In this document: piece after piece, positions 1-8,894 of the stretch
How the letters are laid out: the number at the start of each line of letters is the position of its first letter
Position numbering within the stretch: position 1 is the first letter of the stretch
DNA from: RHLJ01 sp965222205
GTDB lineage: Bacteria; Bacteroidota; Rhodothermia; Balneolales; Balneolaceae
Direction of reading: 5' to 3'
Assembly: GCA_965222205.1 (NCBI GenBank)
Contig: OZ244932.1
Coordinates: 744,001 to 808,000, forward strand
DNA: 64,000 nucleotides
Notes under the pieces: model-generated
Told to the model about the DNA's origin: nothing
The model's input: only the letters and a program-made list of their open reading frames with translations
The model's database searches: none
Program-made: the position numbers and the translations under genes

Positions 1-117
1 CTGGCCTCTTTTTCTAATCAAATGGAGACAAGCATGAATCCGCCATTAAGAAGAATACATCTCAGAATTTGGGTGTTGGTTTCCATTATCATAATTGCAA
101 TCCTGATCCTGTTATAG
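1..117 (+). CDS. C-terminal end of a membrane protein (5' truncated by the window)
   Basis: The reading frame is open from base 1 and ends at TAG 115-117. The last ~19 residues are a hydrophobic segment rich in Ile, Leu and Val that ends the protein, so the visible part finishes in a membrane helix. An internal ATG at 34 could alternatively start a 27-residue single-helix peptide. The stop lies one base before the ATG of the ferric-reductase-like gene, so it is probably the previous gene of the same operon. The family cannot be named from 39 codons. Confidence 0.45.
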   Translation: MASFSNQMETSMNPPLRRIHLRIWVLVSIIIIAILILL

Positions 118-118
118 T

Positions 119-1162
119 ATGAGTGTAAATTATATATCGGTTCAGTGGAATAAACAGAAAAAGGGATATGATAAAATTCTCTGGCTAGGGATTTTCTTCA
201 CGCTCGCCTGTTTTGTAGGATTCCAGCTTTGGCTTCATCCTGAGATCACCGCAGAAACATTGATCATTAGGGCAACGGCAATCACAGCTTTTCTGCTTCT
301 GCATATTATTTTAGCTATCGGTCCGCTTTCAAGATTGAATACTAAGTTTCTGCCCTTACTTTACAATAGAAGGCATCTGGGTGTCTCTATGTTCTTAATC
401 GCGTTTATCCATGGTACCTTTTCCGTTATCCAGTTCCACGCTTTGGGAGATACCAATGCTATAGTAAGTGTCTTTACTTCGAATCAGAATTACCAGTCGG
501 TTAGCGAATACCCTTTTCAAACACTGGGATTCTTTGCATTAATTATTCTCTTTCTGATGGCAGCCACCAGTCACGATTTCTGGCTGAATAATTTGTCTCC
601 CAGAATCTGGAAGACCTTGCATATGGGAGTGTATGTAGTTTATGGATTATTAGTTCTTCATGTGGCATTGGGAGCACTTCAGTATGAAGATCATCCGGCA
701 TATTGGATATTGTTGATTGGAGGGTTTTCAGCGATCGTTTTACTCCATTTTATTGCAGGGATTAAAGAGAATAGAAGCTTGAGTAGAGATATCAATTTGC
801 TGAAGAAAGAGGGATTTATCGAAGTCTGTCTTGCTTCCGAAATCCCTGAGGATTGTGCTAAGACTGTTTTTATTGAAGGAGAAAACATCGCCATTTTTAA
901 ATATGATGGAAAGCTTTCTGCTGTTCATAATGTGTGTAAACATCAAATGGGGCCGTTGGGTGAGGGGAAAATTGTTGATGGATGCATAACCTGTCCGTGG
1001 CATGGTTACCAGTACAAACCAGAAGATGGTCGAGCTCCAGCTCCCTTTACAGAAAAACTGAAGACTTTTGAGGTGAAAATCTTGGATGGAAAGGTTTGGG
1101 TAAATCCGGCTCCAAATAAAGAAGGTACTTTTGTAGAACCCGCAAAACTGGAGGGAGTATGA
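119..1162 (+). CDS. Ferric reductase-like transmembrane protein with C-terminal Rieske [2Fe-2S] domain
   Basis: 347 residues. About six hydrophobic segments (roughly 21-40, 50-70, 86-106, 135-150, 165-187, 194-215) with His at 62, 98, 168 and 181 as candidate b-heme ligands, as in the ferric reductase/MsrQ-like membrane domain. Residues 235-335 form a Rieske domain: C273-x-H275 and C292-x-x-H295 are the cluster ligands. The protein should pass electrons between membrane b-hemes and a soluble 2Fe-2S centre; donor and acceptor are unknown. The last four bases overlap the next gene (ATGA), pointing to translational coupling and a joint function with the anchored protein downstream. The domain call is firm; the physiological role is inference. 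Confidence 0.85.
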   Translation: MSVNYISVQWNKQKKGYDKILWLGIFFTLACFVGFQLWLHPEITAETLIIRATAITAFLLLHIILAIGPLSRLNTKFLPLLYNRRHLGVSMFLIAFIHGTFSVIQFHALGDTNAIVSVFTSNQNYQSVSEYPFQTLGFFALIILFLMAATSHDFWLNNLSPRIWKTLHMGVYVVYGLLVLHVALGALQYEDHPAYWILLIGGFSAIVLLHFIAGIKENRSLSRDINLLKKEGFIEVCLASEIPEDCAKTVFIEGENIAIFKYDGKLSAVHNVCKHQMGPLGEGKIVDGCITCPWHGYQYKPEDGRAPAPFTEKLKTFEVKILDGKVWVNPAPNKEGTFVEPAKLEGV

Positions 1163-1956
1163 GCAAGGATGAATTCTATATCGGCTGGCAGGATGAAATG
1201 CCTCCATCCAACAAACGCTTCATTCGAAGAATTTTAGTCGGAGCGTTTGTACTAATCCCCATTCTTGTTTTTGGAGTAGTTAGCAAACAAAAGCAATTCA
1301 ATCATCATCATTTTGAATTTGGGACCATTTCCGAACTCACTGGGATTTATCACGAAGAACCCGTACCCATTCTTGAAGTTGCAGAAGGAGATACTAGTGA
1401 ATTTGTGCTGTTGGTGGGATTTGGGAAATTCGGAGCTGAAGAAATCATTTCTGATCTCGAAACAGAACACGGGGAGTTGGATGGAAAGGAAGTAACATTT
1501 AAAGGGACTCGGATTTATGGTGACGGAGTTACTTTACTTGAGCTCACAAATCGGGAAGAAAGTTTTGTGAAAATTAATCCTGATTTCACTTTCCTTCATA
1601 AAGAAAGTATGAGTGGATTTTATAACGAGACTTTGTCGGGAGAAATCCTAGATCCAAAGTGCTACTTCGGAGTAATGAAGCCAGGAGAAGGTAAAATCCA
1701 CAAAAGTTGTGCAATTCGATGTATCAGTGGAGGAATTCCTCCTGTGATGAGGGTGCTTCAGGAAGACGGAATTAACTATGATTACTACTTAGTAAAAGGA
1801 ACCGAAGGAGAGCAGGTGAACAAAGAAATCCTACCTTATATTGCTGAGACTGTTTTAGTTTCCGGGATGAGCTCTTTCCAAAATGGATGGAAAGTGATAA
1901 ATATAGATTTGGAGTCAATTAGAAAAGAAAATGAACACCTACAACCAAACAGATAA
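1159..1956 (+). CDS. Membrane-anchored protein of unknown function, partner of the Rieske fusion
   Basis: 265 residues. One N-terminal helix (about 22-42) followed by a mostly beta-rich extracytoplasmic region. Three cysteines at 168, 184 and 188 sit in a conserved-looking Gly/Pro-rich stretch and could bind metal, a cofactor or form a disulfide. The start overlaps the ferric-reductase/Rieske gene by 4 bp and the end overlaps the next ORF by 26 bp, so these genes are certainly co-transcribed. I do not recognise the family. A redox partner or assembly factor for the upstream protein is the simplest inference. Confidence 0.7.
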   Translation: MSKDEFYIGWQDEMPPSNKRFIRRILVGAFVLIPILVFGVVSKQKQFNHHHFEFGTISELTGIYHEEPVPILEVAEGDTSEFVLLVGFGKFGAEEIISDLETEHGELDGKEVTFKGTRIYGDGVTLLELTNREESFVKINPDFTFLHKESMSGFYNETLSGEILDPKCYFGVMKPGEGKIHKSCAIRCISGGIPPVMRVLQEDGINYDYYLVKGTEGEQVNKEILPYIAETVLVSGMSSFQNGWKVINIDLESIRKENEHLQPNR

Positions 1957-2716
1957 ACGCATACACTACTTATCTCAAATTCTGGCAAAAGCAGGGCGGA
2001 CTTTTGTAGAAAAAGAAGAAGACGATAGTCATACCAACCTGGGATTTGTTTCCGAAAAGAACTGGCTGGAAACACACTGGATGAAATCTCCAAAAGGTAA
2101 GATCAAACTGGCACTTCGGATTACCGATTTCTGTATGCTATGGATAGACGAAAAAGAGGAAGCTTTTCAAACGGTTTCTACCGTACTTAAAACACAGGAA
2201 GAGGTTGAGAATCAACTCAAGAAAGGAATTGAGGAAGCAGGATTAGATCCGGAGGGCTTTTCAGAAACTTTGCATTTCGAAATTCCTCAGTATTCTTTTA
2301 TCGGTAAGCCTTTTCAGATGATTAACCGACACAATCTGGATGAATGGATGCAATGGCGAGCTCTGGCAAACGAAGCCTGCGAAAAAGTTTTGGGAATTCT
2401 TGATGTGGAAGCGCCTATTCGAATCTGGCCCCATCATTTTGATACCGGTATTTACGTTCAGGCTACCGAAAGTCTTGGCATAGGCTTTGGTTTAGCGATG
2501 AAAGATGAAATGGCGGGCACTCCTTATTTCTATATGTCAGGCTACCCTATTGAAGGCAAACTAGAGTATGCAGATGCTCCGGAGCTTACTTCAGGCAGGT
2601 GGGAAATCACCGAAGGTTTCAAGGGAGCTATTCTACCATTGTCAGAATTCGATGAAATACAGGAAGTGCTGGATCATTATATTGAACAATCCGTCCAATG
2701 GTTTTTGGAGCAATGA
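1931..2716 (+). CDS. Uncharacterised cytoplasmic protein
   Basis: 261 residues with no signal peptide or membrane segment. The ATG at 1931 lies inside the 3' end of the previous gene (26-bp overlap). The middle contains a Trp/His-rich patch ending in WPHHFDTG (about 174-181), then a Gly-rich stretch; such His/Asp clusters often mark a ligand or metal site. The stop overlaps the ATG of the next gene (ATGA at 2713). No named family is recognised; the whole-protein frame has good codon use, so the gene is real. Confidence 0.7.
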   Translation: MNTYNQTDKRIHYLSQILAKAGRTFVEKEEDDSHTNLGFVSEKNWLETHWMKSPKGKIKLALRITDFCMLWIDEKEEAFQTVSTVLKTQEEVENQLKKGIEEAGLDPEGFSETLHFEIPQYSFIGKPFQMINRHNLDEWMQWRALANEACEKVLGILDVEAPIRIWPHHFDTGIYVQATESLGIGFGLAMKDEMAGTPYFYMSGYPIEGKLEYADAPELTSGRWEITEGFKGAILPLSEFDEIQEVLDHYIEQSVQWFLEQ

Positions 2717-3168
2717 TCTCAGAAAAGATTAAAGAATACATCGACAGAAGCGTACTTTGCTGGTTGGCGACCTCGTCGACTGATAACCAGCCTAATGTTT
2801 CTCCCAAAGAAGTTTTTGTCTGTTTTGAAGACGGAACAATAATTATTGCAAACATTGCTTCTCCTGGCTCAGCAGAAAATGTTCTTGTAAACCCGAATGT
2901 AGCAGTCAGTTTTGTAGATATATTTGTGCAAAAAGGATATCAACTGAAAGGAAAGTGTACGCTTGTCTCAAATGCAGATGAGGAATTTCAAACGCTTGCC
3001 GAACCTTTGGAAAAAATCACCAAAGGCATCTATCCGTTCGAGACTGTGTTCAGTATAAAAGTGGAAGAGGTAAAAGAAATTAAAGCTCCGGGTTATTTCG
3101 TGTTTCCTGATAAAACGGAAGCCGATATGATTGAAGAAGCATTGAAAACGTATGGGGTGAAAAAGTGA
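2713..3168 (+). CDS. Pyridoxamine 5'-phosphate oxidase-family FMN-binding split-barrel protein
   Basis: 151 residues from the ATG at 2713, which overlaps the preceding stop (ATGA); an in-frame GTG 15 bases upstream would add five residues but is less likely. The N-terminal pattern of Ser-Val-Leu-Cys-Trp-Leu-Ala-Thr followed by PNVSPKEV is typical of small flavin-binding split-barrel proteins that reduce or bind small substrates. The substrate is unknown; this family is often annotated as general-stress or nitroreductase-like. Part of the plus-strand run that begins before base 1. Confidence 0.78.
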   Translation: MISEKIKEYIDRSVLCWLATSSTDNQPNVSPKEVFVCFEDGTIIIANIASPGSAENVLVNPNVAVSFVDIFVQKGYQLKGKCTLVSNADEEFQTLAEPLEKITKGIYPFETVFSIKVEEVKEIKAPGYFVFPDKTEADMIEEALKTYGVKK

Positions 3169-3184
3169 AATTGGGGGTAGTAGT

Positions 3185-3706
3185 GTGAATTCAAACTCTA
3201 TGGATAAAATAACCTTTACAAGAATCCGTCCAAGGATACAGTTTGAATCTGAGTACTCTCCGGAGCAGTTATATAGAAAGATTAAAGAAAACCTGGAAAA
3301 AGCTGATGTGGAATGCGAAGGACATGTGCTACCCGGATTTGCGACTTTTTATCCGCTAGAAGAAAACCAGCATTACTGGTCACCCCAACTTACTATCCAT
3401 TTTGAGAAAACGGAAAACGGCAGCTTGATCCGGGGACTCTATGGCCCTAAACCCTCTGTCTGGACCATGTTTATGTTTTTCTACTCATTCATTGGTTTTG
3501 TTACCATGATCGCCGCTATGGTGAGCCTTTCTTATTGGTCACTGGAACAGGAGAGTCTGATCTTTTGGTCAGTGCCAGTTCTTATTCTCATTTTTTTATC
3601 GCTATATCTGGTAGCCTATCTCGGTCAAAAATTTGGTCACCAACAGATTGTATACATCCACCAGTTTCTTGAAGAATGTGTAGGGCATAAAATAGATACC
3701 ACTTAA
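3185..3706 (+). CDS. Small membrane protein of unknown function
   Basis: 173 residues if the GTG at 3185 is used; it has a GGGGG stretch about 8 bases upstream. The ATG at 3200 would give 168 residues but has no obvious ribosome site. A ~95-residue cytoplasmic N-terminus precedes two membrane helices (about 97-120 and 128-148) and a short charged tail. Family not recognised. It lies 16 bases after the split-barrel gene and 15 before the START-like gene, so it is in the same transcription unit. Confidence 0.6.
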   Translation: MNSNSMDKITFTRIRPRIQFESEYSPEQLYRKIKENLEKADVECEGHVLPGFATFYPLEENQHYWSPQLTIHFEKTENGSLIRGLYGPKPSVWTMFMFFYSFIGFVTMIAAMVSLSYWSLEQESLIFWSVPVLILIFLSLYLVAYLGQKFGHQQIVYIHQFLEECVGHKIDTT

Positions 3707-3721
3707 TGAGGAGTAAATTAA

Positions 3722-4171
3722 ATGAATTTTAGTAACGCAATCTCAATAAGCTGTAATCCTGAGGAATTATGGGCATGGCTTACCGAACCTGAAAAAATCA
3801 GATCCTGGAATCCGGAAATTCTGGAACAGGAAACAATTTCAGCAGGAGAAGTAGGACCTGGTTTTAGGTCAAGGGTTTTGATGAAAGAGGGGAAGAAATC
3901 AGTTTGGTATGAAGAAGAAATTCTTGAATTTAAGCCTTCCACAACCCTTAAAATGAAGCTTTCCGGTGGCAGCCTTGGAAAAGGCCCGATGATTATGACT
4001 TATAGGTTGTCAGATGAAGGGGATAAAACAAAACTGAGCTACGCGAATACCTGGGAACCCAAGGGCGTTATTCTAAAATTGCTTCATGGTATCATTACTA
4101 AGGTCGCAAAGAAAAACGTTGAAGGAAGCCTGAATAAGCTTAAAACTGAAATTGAAAATGGCAATAATTAG
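3722..4171 (+). CDS. SRPBCC (START-like/AHSA1) domain protein
   Basis: 149 residues. The layout is that of the helix-grip fold: an N-terminal strand with ELWAWLTEPEKIRSWNP, a Gly-rich turn, alternating strands and a long C-terminal helix. Such proteins bind hydrophobic ligands or act in stress and lipid metabolism; the ligand cannot be told from sequence. An AGGAG site is present about 10 bases before the ATG. Last gene of the first plus-strand run. Confidence 0.75.
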   Translation: MNFSNAISISCNPEELWAWLTEPEKIRSWNPEILEQETISAGEVGPGFRSRVLMKEGKKSVWYEEEILEFKPSTTLKMKLSGGSLGKGPMIMTYRLSDEGDKTKLSYANTWEPKGVILKLLHGIITKVAKKNVEGSLNKLKTEIENGNN

Positions 4172-4226
4172 TCAGTCGAAGCTCCAGTATGGAATTTAGC
4201 CCATAAAAAAGTAAAGCCTCAAAAGT

Positions 4227-4245
4227 GTCCCTCCTCGGGAGGGAC
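4227..4245. repeat. GC-rich hairpin between convergent genes
   Basis: GTCCCTCC, loop TCG, GGAGGGAC: a perfect 8-bp stem with three-base loop in the 120-base spacer between the START-like gene and msrB. Read on the minus strand it is followed by ACTTTTG, so it could end the msrB transcript weakly; the high GC compared with surroundings also fits a dispersed REP-like element. Confidence 0.6.
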
Positions 4246-4294
4246 AGATTCATTCGCTTGCGTGATGATCAGGGAGAGGACGGCAGTAAGTAAT

Positions 4295-4750
4295 TTATGC
4301 TTCTTCGCTTTCCACTTTCTTCAAACTCACCGCATTAGTACAGTAGCGAAGTCCGCCGGGTTCGGGTCCGTCGGGAAATACATGTCCTAAGTGAGCATTA
4401 CAAGTATTGCAGAGGATTTCAACCCGGACCATACCGTGAGTATAATCACCTTTGTAAGCAACTGCATTTTCCTTTACGGGTTGGGTAAACGAAGGCCAGC
4501 CCGTATGGCTTTCGAATTTAGTGTTCGAATCGAAGAGCAGGGTATCACAGCAAATGCAGGCGTATTCACCTGGTTCAAACCGACTACACATTTCGGAAGA
4601 AAAAGGACGCTCGGTACCTTTGAGTCTTGTTACCGCAAATTGTTCATCTGTGAGTTGATTTTTCCACTCCTCTTCCGGCTTTTCGACCCGACGATCTGGT
4701 TCCGGATTCCCTTTCTTAGCGTATTGGAGAATATCATTCCAATTGATCAT
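4295..4750 (-). CDS. msrB: Peptide-methionine (R)-S-oxide reductase MsrB
   Basis: 151 residues. Reduces the R-epimer of methionine sulfoxide in oxidised proteins, with electrons from thioredoxin. Zinc-binding pairs C65-x-x-C68 and C114-x-x-C117, the HTGWPSF substrate motif, and the catalytic cysteine C137 in RYCTNAVSL; C55 may act as resolving cysteine. No export signal, so cytoplasmic. It follows the DUF1460 gene by 10 bases and ends a five-gene minus-strand run starting near 9440. Confidence 0.96.
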   Translation of the reverse strand: MINWNDILQYAKKGNPEPDRRVEKPEEEWKNQLTDEQFAVTRLKGTERPFSSEMCSRFEPGEYACICCDTLLFDSNTKFESHTGWPSFTQPVKENAVAYKGDYTHGMVRVEILCNTCNAHLGHVFPDGPEPGGLRYCTNAVSLKKVESEEA

Positions 4751-4760
4751 AATAAGGCAT

Positions 4761-5642
4761 TTAAATTTCGACAGGTCTTGCGACCATAATTCCAGTGTTT
4801 TTTGAATTTGGCTTAAGGAACGATGAAATAGGCTCCTCAGAAATTTCTACCTTTAGATTAGATTGAGAAGCATGCATCAAATGGAATTTTCCATTTTGCT
4901 CCACTAGTACTCCTACATGAGCAACATCAAGACCATTAATACTAGTGGTAAGTCCTATAATGTCTCCTTCTTTTAGCAAGTGTTCATAATCAGCAATCTT
5001 TTCTTTAGGTATGAAATAATAGCTATTGCTATTGATTTGAGCCTCTTGTTGCCCAATGACAGATATATAATCCGGATTTTCTTTAAGGTGTTTGTAGCTT
5101 TCAGGATTGGAACTCATGAAGCTTACTTTATTAGGAAAAGGTTCCCCAAAACTGTCTGCCGGTGTACTTACTAGTTGATTGGCTTTGTTATTATAAATCC
5201 AGTCACTGAAATAGTGCAATCGGGATGGATATCCATCTAATTCACCATCACGGTAGCGGATCTTTTTGATCTCAGTGGCGAACTGTTGAAATGTTTGATT
5301 TTCTGATTTTAGTGTGCGGGCTAAAGCCAGAAGATTCTCAGCATAAGTAGTACAATCCAGCTCTCTAAGATTCACAATTAATTGTTCTTCATTTGTTACT
5401 TCCAGTGTATGCGCTACATACTCATTTCCGATAAAATACTTGCCAAGTTCAGGAATAAGAGTTGAAATTGGTTGATCAGATTGATCTTTATATTTAGAGA
5501 GGATATCAGAGAAAATTTCAGCGTCTTTTTCAGTGTATGAGATTTCAGATAATTCCACAGATTCTTTCTTTTCAGCCTGTTGTGCACAGGCCTGAAGAGA
5601 AAAAATAAGTACGATAGAAAAGTAAAAAGTAAAGCGTTTCAT
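4761..5642 (-). CDS. DUF1460 lipoprotein, N-acetylmuramoyl-L-alanine amidase-like cysteine hydrolase
   Basis: 293 residues. Lipoprotein signal with lipobox ending LQAC (C19), so it is anchored in the envelope. The body matches DUF1460: the ELDCTTYAENLL segment carries the likely nucleophile C97, followed by a YRDGELDGYPSRLHYFSDW block and the late DVAHVGVL segment with a conserved His. DUF1460 members resemble NlpC/P60-type peptidoglycan hydrolases and probably cut the amide between muramic acid and peptide. Five bases downstream of glmM, which makes the cell-wall precursor sugar, so a murein role fits the context. Confidence 0.85.
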   Translation of the reverse strand: MKRFTFYFSIVLIFSLQACAQQAEKKESVELSEISYTEKDAEIFSDILSKYKDQSDQPISTLIPELGKYFIGNEYVAHTLEVTNEEQLIVNLRELDCTTYAENLLALARTLKSENQTFQQFATEIKKIRYRDGELDGYPSRLHYFSDWIYNNKANQLVSTPADSFGEPFPNKVSFMSSNPESYKHLKENPDYISVIGQQEAQINSNSYYFIPKEKIADYEHLLKEGDIIGLTTSINGLDVAHVGVLVEQNGKFHLMHASQSNLKVEISEEPISSFLKPNSKNTGIMVARPVEI

Positions 5643-5647
5643 GATTG

Positions 5648-6994
5648 CTAAAGAATTGATTTAATTTTTCCAGCAAATGCTTTTGCTGCTTCCATCGAGC
5701 GACCTTCCGAATAAATTCTCACAATCGGCTCGGTATTCGATTTACGAAGATGAACCCATCCTTCTTCAAAATCAACTTTTACTCCGTCAATGGTAGTTGG
5801 GTTTAGGCTGGCATATTTTGTTTTAACCATCTCAAGAACTTCATTGGCATCTTTGCCTAATTCATCGAGCTGAATTTTGCTTTTACTCATGTAGTAGTTT
5901 GTGAATTCGGCTCGTAGTTTCGATGAGGATATTTTCTTTTCTGCAAGATGTTGTATTACACAAGCAATACCAACCAAAGCATCACGCCCGTAATGCAAAT
6001 CCGGGACTATAATTCCACCGCTGCCTTCACCCCCAACAACAGCGTTCACTTCCTGCATCTTCTTTACCACGTTGATTTCGCCCACTGCAGATCGATGACA
6101 TTTCTGACCATATTTCTCACTTACCTCATCAGCAATTCTGGAAGAAGATAGGTTGGTTGCGGTAGCTCCTGGTTTTTTGCTTAGAATGAAATCGAATACC
6201 ACTGCCTGTGTGTATTCTTCTCCGAATAGAGTTCCGGTATCATCCACCAAAGCGAGCCGGTCGGCATCCGGATCGGTGACAACTCCAATATCTGCTCCGG
6301 TTTCTTTTACTAACTCACAAATCTCGGTGAGGTGTTCGGGAAGTGGCTCTGGATTGTGAGGAAACAATCCGTTCGGAGTGCAATGGATTTTATGGACGGT
6401 TTTAACTCCGAGTTTCTCAAGCAGGTTTGGAACTGCAAGTGATCCGGCTCCATTAACCGCATCAACAGCTACGGATAGGTTTGCTCCGGAAATGACTATT
6501 GGGTCGATGTAATCAAGCGCTAAGATTTCTTCAATGTGATAATCGATAAGTGCGTTATCATTACAAGAAACGCCGATATTATCGTAGGATTGATAGTTAA
6601 ATTCCCCACTTTCAGAAATGCCAATCATTTCAGATCCCTGAATAGCATCCATAAATTCACTGGTGGAATTGAGTAATTTTAATGCGTTCCATTGGGCTGG
6701 ATTATGACTCGCGGAGATGATAATCCCCCCAGCTGCTTTATACTTTAGTACACCCATTGCCACGGTTGGGGTAGGCACAATCCCGACCCTTACCACATCA
6801 CAACCAACACTCATTAATGTGGAAGCAACAATATCTTCACAAATTTGTCCTGTTACCCGCGAATCTCTGCCTAATACTACTGTTCCGCCCTTAACCCAAG
6901 TTCCATACGCTGCGGTAAACCGGGCAAGATTTTCAGGTGTTAAGTCAGTTCCAAATACTCCACGTATTCCCGATACAGATATCATTAATGCCAT
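5648..6994 (-). CDS. glmM: Phosphoglucosamine mutase GlmM
   Basis: 448 residues, the usual length. Converts glucosamine-6-phosphate to glucosamine-1-phosphate for UDP-GlcNAc, hence peptidoglycan and LPS. Four signature loops are present: phosphoserine loop SASHNP (S96 is the phosphorylated residue), metal loop DPDADR (241-246), sugar loop GGEGSGG (321-327) and phosphate-binding loop RKSNTEP (about 417-423). A phosphomannomutase specificity cannot be excluded from sequence alone. The start codon directly abuts the stop of the SGNH-TPR gene, so the two are translated from one transcript. Confidence 0.9.
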   Translation of the reverse strand: MALMISVSGIRGVFGTDLTPENLARFTAAYGTWVKGGTVVLGRDSRVTGQICEDIVASTLMSVGCDVVRVGIVPTPTVAMGVLKYKAAGGIIISASHNPAQWNALKLLNSTSEFMDAIQGSEMIGISESGEFNYQSYDNIGVSCNDNALIDYHIEEILALDYIDPIVISGANLSVAVDAVNGAGSLAVPNLLEKLGVKTVHKIHCTPNGLFPHNPEPLPEHLTEICELVKETGADIGVVTDPDADRLALVDDTGTLFGEEYTQAVVFDFILSKKPGATATNLSSSRIADEVSEKYGQKCHRSAVGEINVVKKMQEVNAVVGGEGSGGIIVPDLHYGRDALVGIACVIQHLAEKKISSSKLRAEFTNYYMSKSKIQLDELGKDANEVLEMVKTKYASLNPTTIDGVKVDFEEGWVHLRKSNTEPIVRIYSEGRSMEAAKAFAGKIKSIL

Positions 6995-8893
6995 CTAGTT
7001 TCCTTTTTGTTGTAATATGTTTAAAAGTTGTTGTCTCCAAGCCTGAATACCAGGAAAATTTGGACTGTTCTGTATTACCTGATCAGCTATTTCAAGAGCC
7101 TTTTCAAATTGACGGCTTGTACCATACGCTCCCGATAAATTGTAAAGCATTTGTGGGTCGGTTGGATTTATAGCTCTTGAAGCTTCTAAATATTCAATCC
7201 CTTTCAAAGGGTTTCCTCTTTGTACTTCAATTGCACCTAACATTTTTGTTATAAATGCATTATCAGGGGTTATTTCGTAAGCCTTTAACAAAAGAGGTTC
7301 AGCATTATTGAAATCGTTTTGATCCAAATAAATACGAGCAGCAAATGTATATGGGGAATCATTCCAGGGCTGATTACGAATCAATCCTTTATACTCAAGA
7401 ATGGCTTTGTCTACTTCCCCTGTTTTCTGATAGTAGTTTGCAAGTTCTACCTTGGCTTTATCCCAGGCCAGATTCGAATGTACAGTCTTGAATGCAAGGC
7501 TATCGGCTCTGCTAATGGTTGAGTAAGTTCTGAAATAAGGTTCTGGCTTTTCTCCCAAAACGAAAGGAAAACTTTGTTTTAATGTCGCAACCCGGTGCCA
7601 CGCCACCCTACGATCAAATTCTGAGAAGAACATTCTGGTTTTATAATAATCCAGATCATTGGCAGCAGATAGATTGTATTGCTGAAGAATACTTTCCGAA
7701 AATGCTTTACCAATAAGGAAGTACCCTTGTTGATTGGGATGAAGATGTTCAAGCATTAATTCAAAACCAATAATTCCATCATTCGTGTATTCTACAAGTT
7801 CCTCTTCAGAGGAAACATAGTGTACATGGTCGAACGAAGAAGCCGTTGAACTGATAATTTCATTGATTTCAGTTGGAGCTCGAAATTTAAGTCCGTCTAA
7901 ATCTTTGGCATAGTTAAATTTTTCAAAGGCGGTTTTAAAATCCAGACTATCATAAGCTTTTTGGGCTTGATCAAATACGGTATGCGCAGGAGGTTGTTCG
8001 CCATCTGTGATATTGACAAATGGTTTGTGATCTTTCAGGTTACTTGCCAAGCTCCCTACATAAACAGGAATATTTTTTTCTCCAAAAGCAGAAACAATAG
8101 CTTTTAAATTACTTTGAAATTGATCCATAGCGAGTTTATGCTGTGGACTCCCAAGTTCAATAGACCGAGAGTTAACAATACGCTCCATTAATGTTGCAGA
8201 TTGATCGATCTCTTCTCCTGAGAAATTCTCTGTAAGCCACTTTCCGGAATCAACAATGAGAGTTCTGAGCAACATAAATGTTTTGAAACGCTGAAGCTTA
8301 AGGTAGAAACGAACAAAGCCCGGAAAAGCTCCCAGATTTTCATTCGATCCAACACCAAGAGCACCATAAAATTCATTATGACCCGCATAAATCATTATGG
8401 CATCGGGCTCTTGCTCGATAATTTCATTCACCTGATCGTACAATGTATACGAACTGATTGCAGAAATACCCACATTTACGACTTCTACATTTCGATCGGG
8501 CATGGCATCTTGTAGCACATCCTGAACCAACCTCGAGTATGTTCCATTAAAACCATAAGGATAGCCTGCCGCACTGGAGCCTCCCATAGCAAATACCCGA
8601 AAACCGTTTTCCGGTTTTTCTTTTAGGAATACATCAATTGAAGGATTTGGGATTGTGTTTGTGTAGAAAAAATATCGGGCTGCAAAATTAGGGTTTGGGA
8701 TCAGATATTCCTGATTTGGGATATTCGGGTCGATAAATAAATCAGTATTCCCCATGTAATTAGTACTTCTGAGTACAACCTCAATAATTATAAAAAACAA
8801 AACAGGGATCGAAAAAGTAATCGCGTAGAAGACGGCCTTTTTCTTTGCTGAGATAGGTTTTTCAGGAATCTTTTTCTTAGCCTTTTTCGCCAT
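6995..8893 (-). CDS. Membrane-anchored SGNH hydrolase-like protein with C-terminal TPR repeats
   Basis: 632 residues. A Lys-rich N-terminus leads into one membrane helix (about 22-42). The next ~350 residues have SGNH/GDSL blocks: GGSSAAGYPYG (nucleophile Ser region), a GHNEFYG block with the oxyanion Asn, and HLHPNQQGY with the candidate catalytic His. From about residue 470 there are four or so TPR motifs. The hydrolase part should face the periplasm and may remove or add acyl groups on a polysaccharide; the TPRs would bind a partner. It sits between the adenosyltransferase (1 base) and glmM (0 bases), which suggests an envelope role. Substrate unknown. Confidence 0.8.
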   Translation of the reverse strand: MAKKAKKKIPEKPISAKKKAVFYAITFSIPVLFFIIIEVVLRSTNYMGNTDLFIDPNIPNQEYLIPNPNFAARYFFYTNTIPNPSIDVFLKEKPENGFRVFAMGGSSAAGYPYGFNGTYSRLVQDVLQDAMPDRNVEVVNVGISAISSYTLYDQVNEIIEQEPDAIMIYAGHNEFYGALGVGSNENLGAFPGFVRFYLKLQRFKTFMLLRTLIVDSGKWLTENFSGEEIDQSATLMERIVNSRSIELGSPQHKLAMDQFQSNLKAIVSAFGEKNIPVYVGSLASNLKDHKPFVNITDGEQPPAHTVFDQAQKAYDSLDFKTAFEKFNYAKDLDGLKFRAPTEINEIISSTASSFDHVHYVSSEEELVEYTNDGIIGFELMLEHLHPNQQGYFLIGKAFSESILQQYNLSAANDLDYYKTRMFFSEFDRRVAWHRVATLKQSFPFVLGEKPEPYFRTYSTISRADSLAFKTVHSNLAWDKAKVELANYYQKTGEVDKAILEYKGLIRNQPWNDSPYTFAARIYLDQNDFNNAEPLLLKAYEITPDNAFITKMLGAIEVQRGNPLKGIEYLEASRAINPTDPQMLYNLSGAYGTSRQFEKALEIADQVIQNSPNFPGIQAWRQQLLNILQQKGN

Positions 8894-8894
8894 A

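Noticed and set aside
740..1207. Minus-strand 155-codon ORF opposite the Rieske fusion
   Set aside because: Shadow of the plus-strand gene, which has clear domains and operon context.
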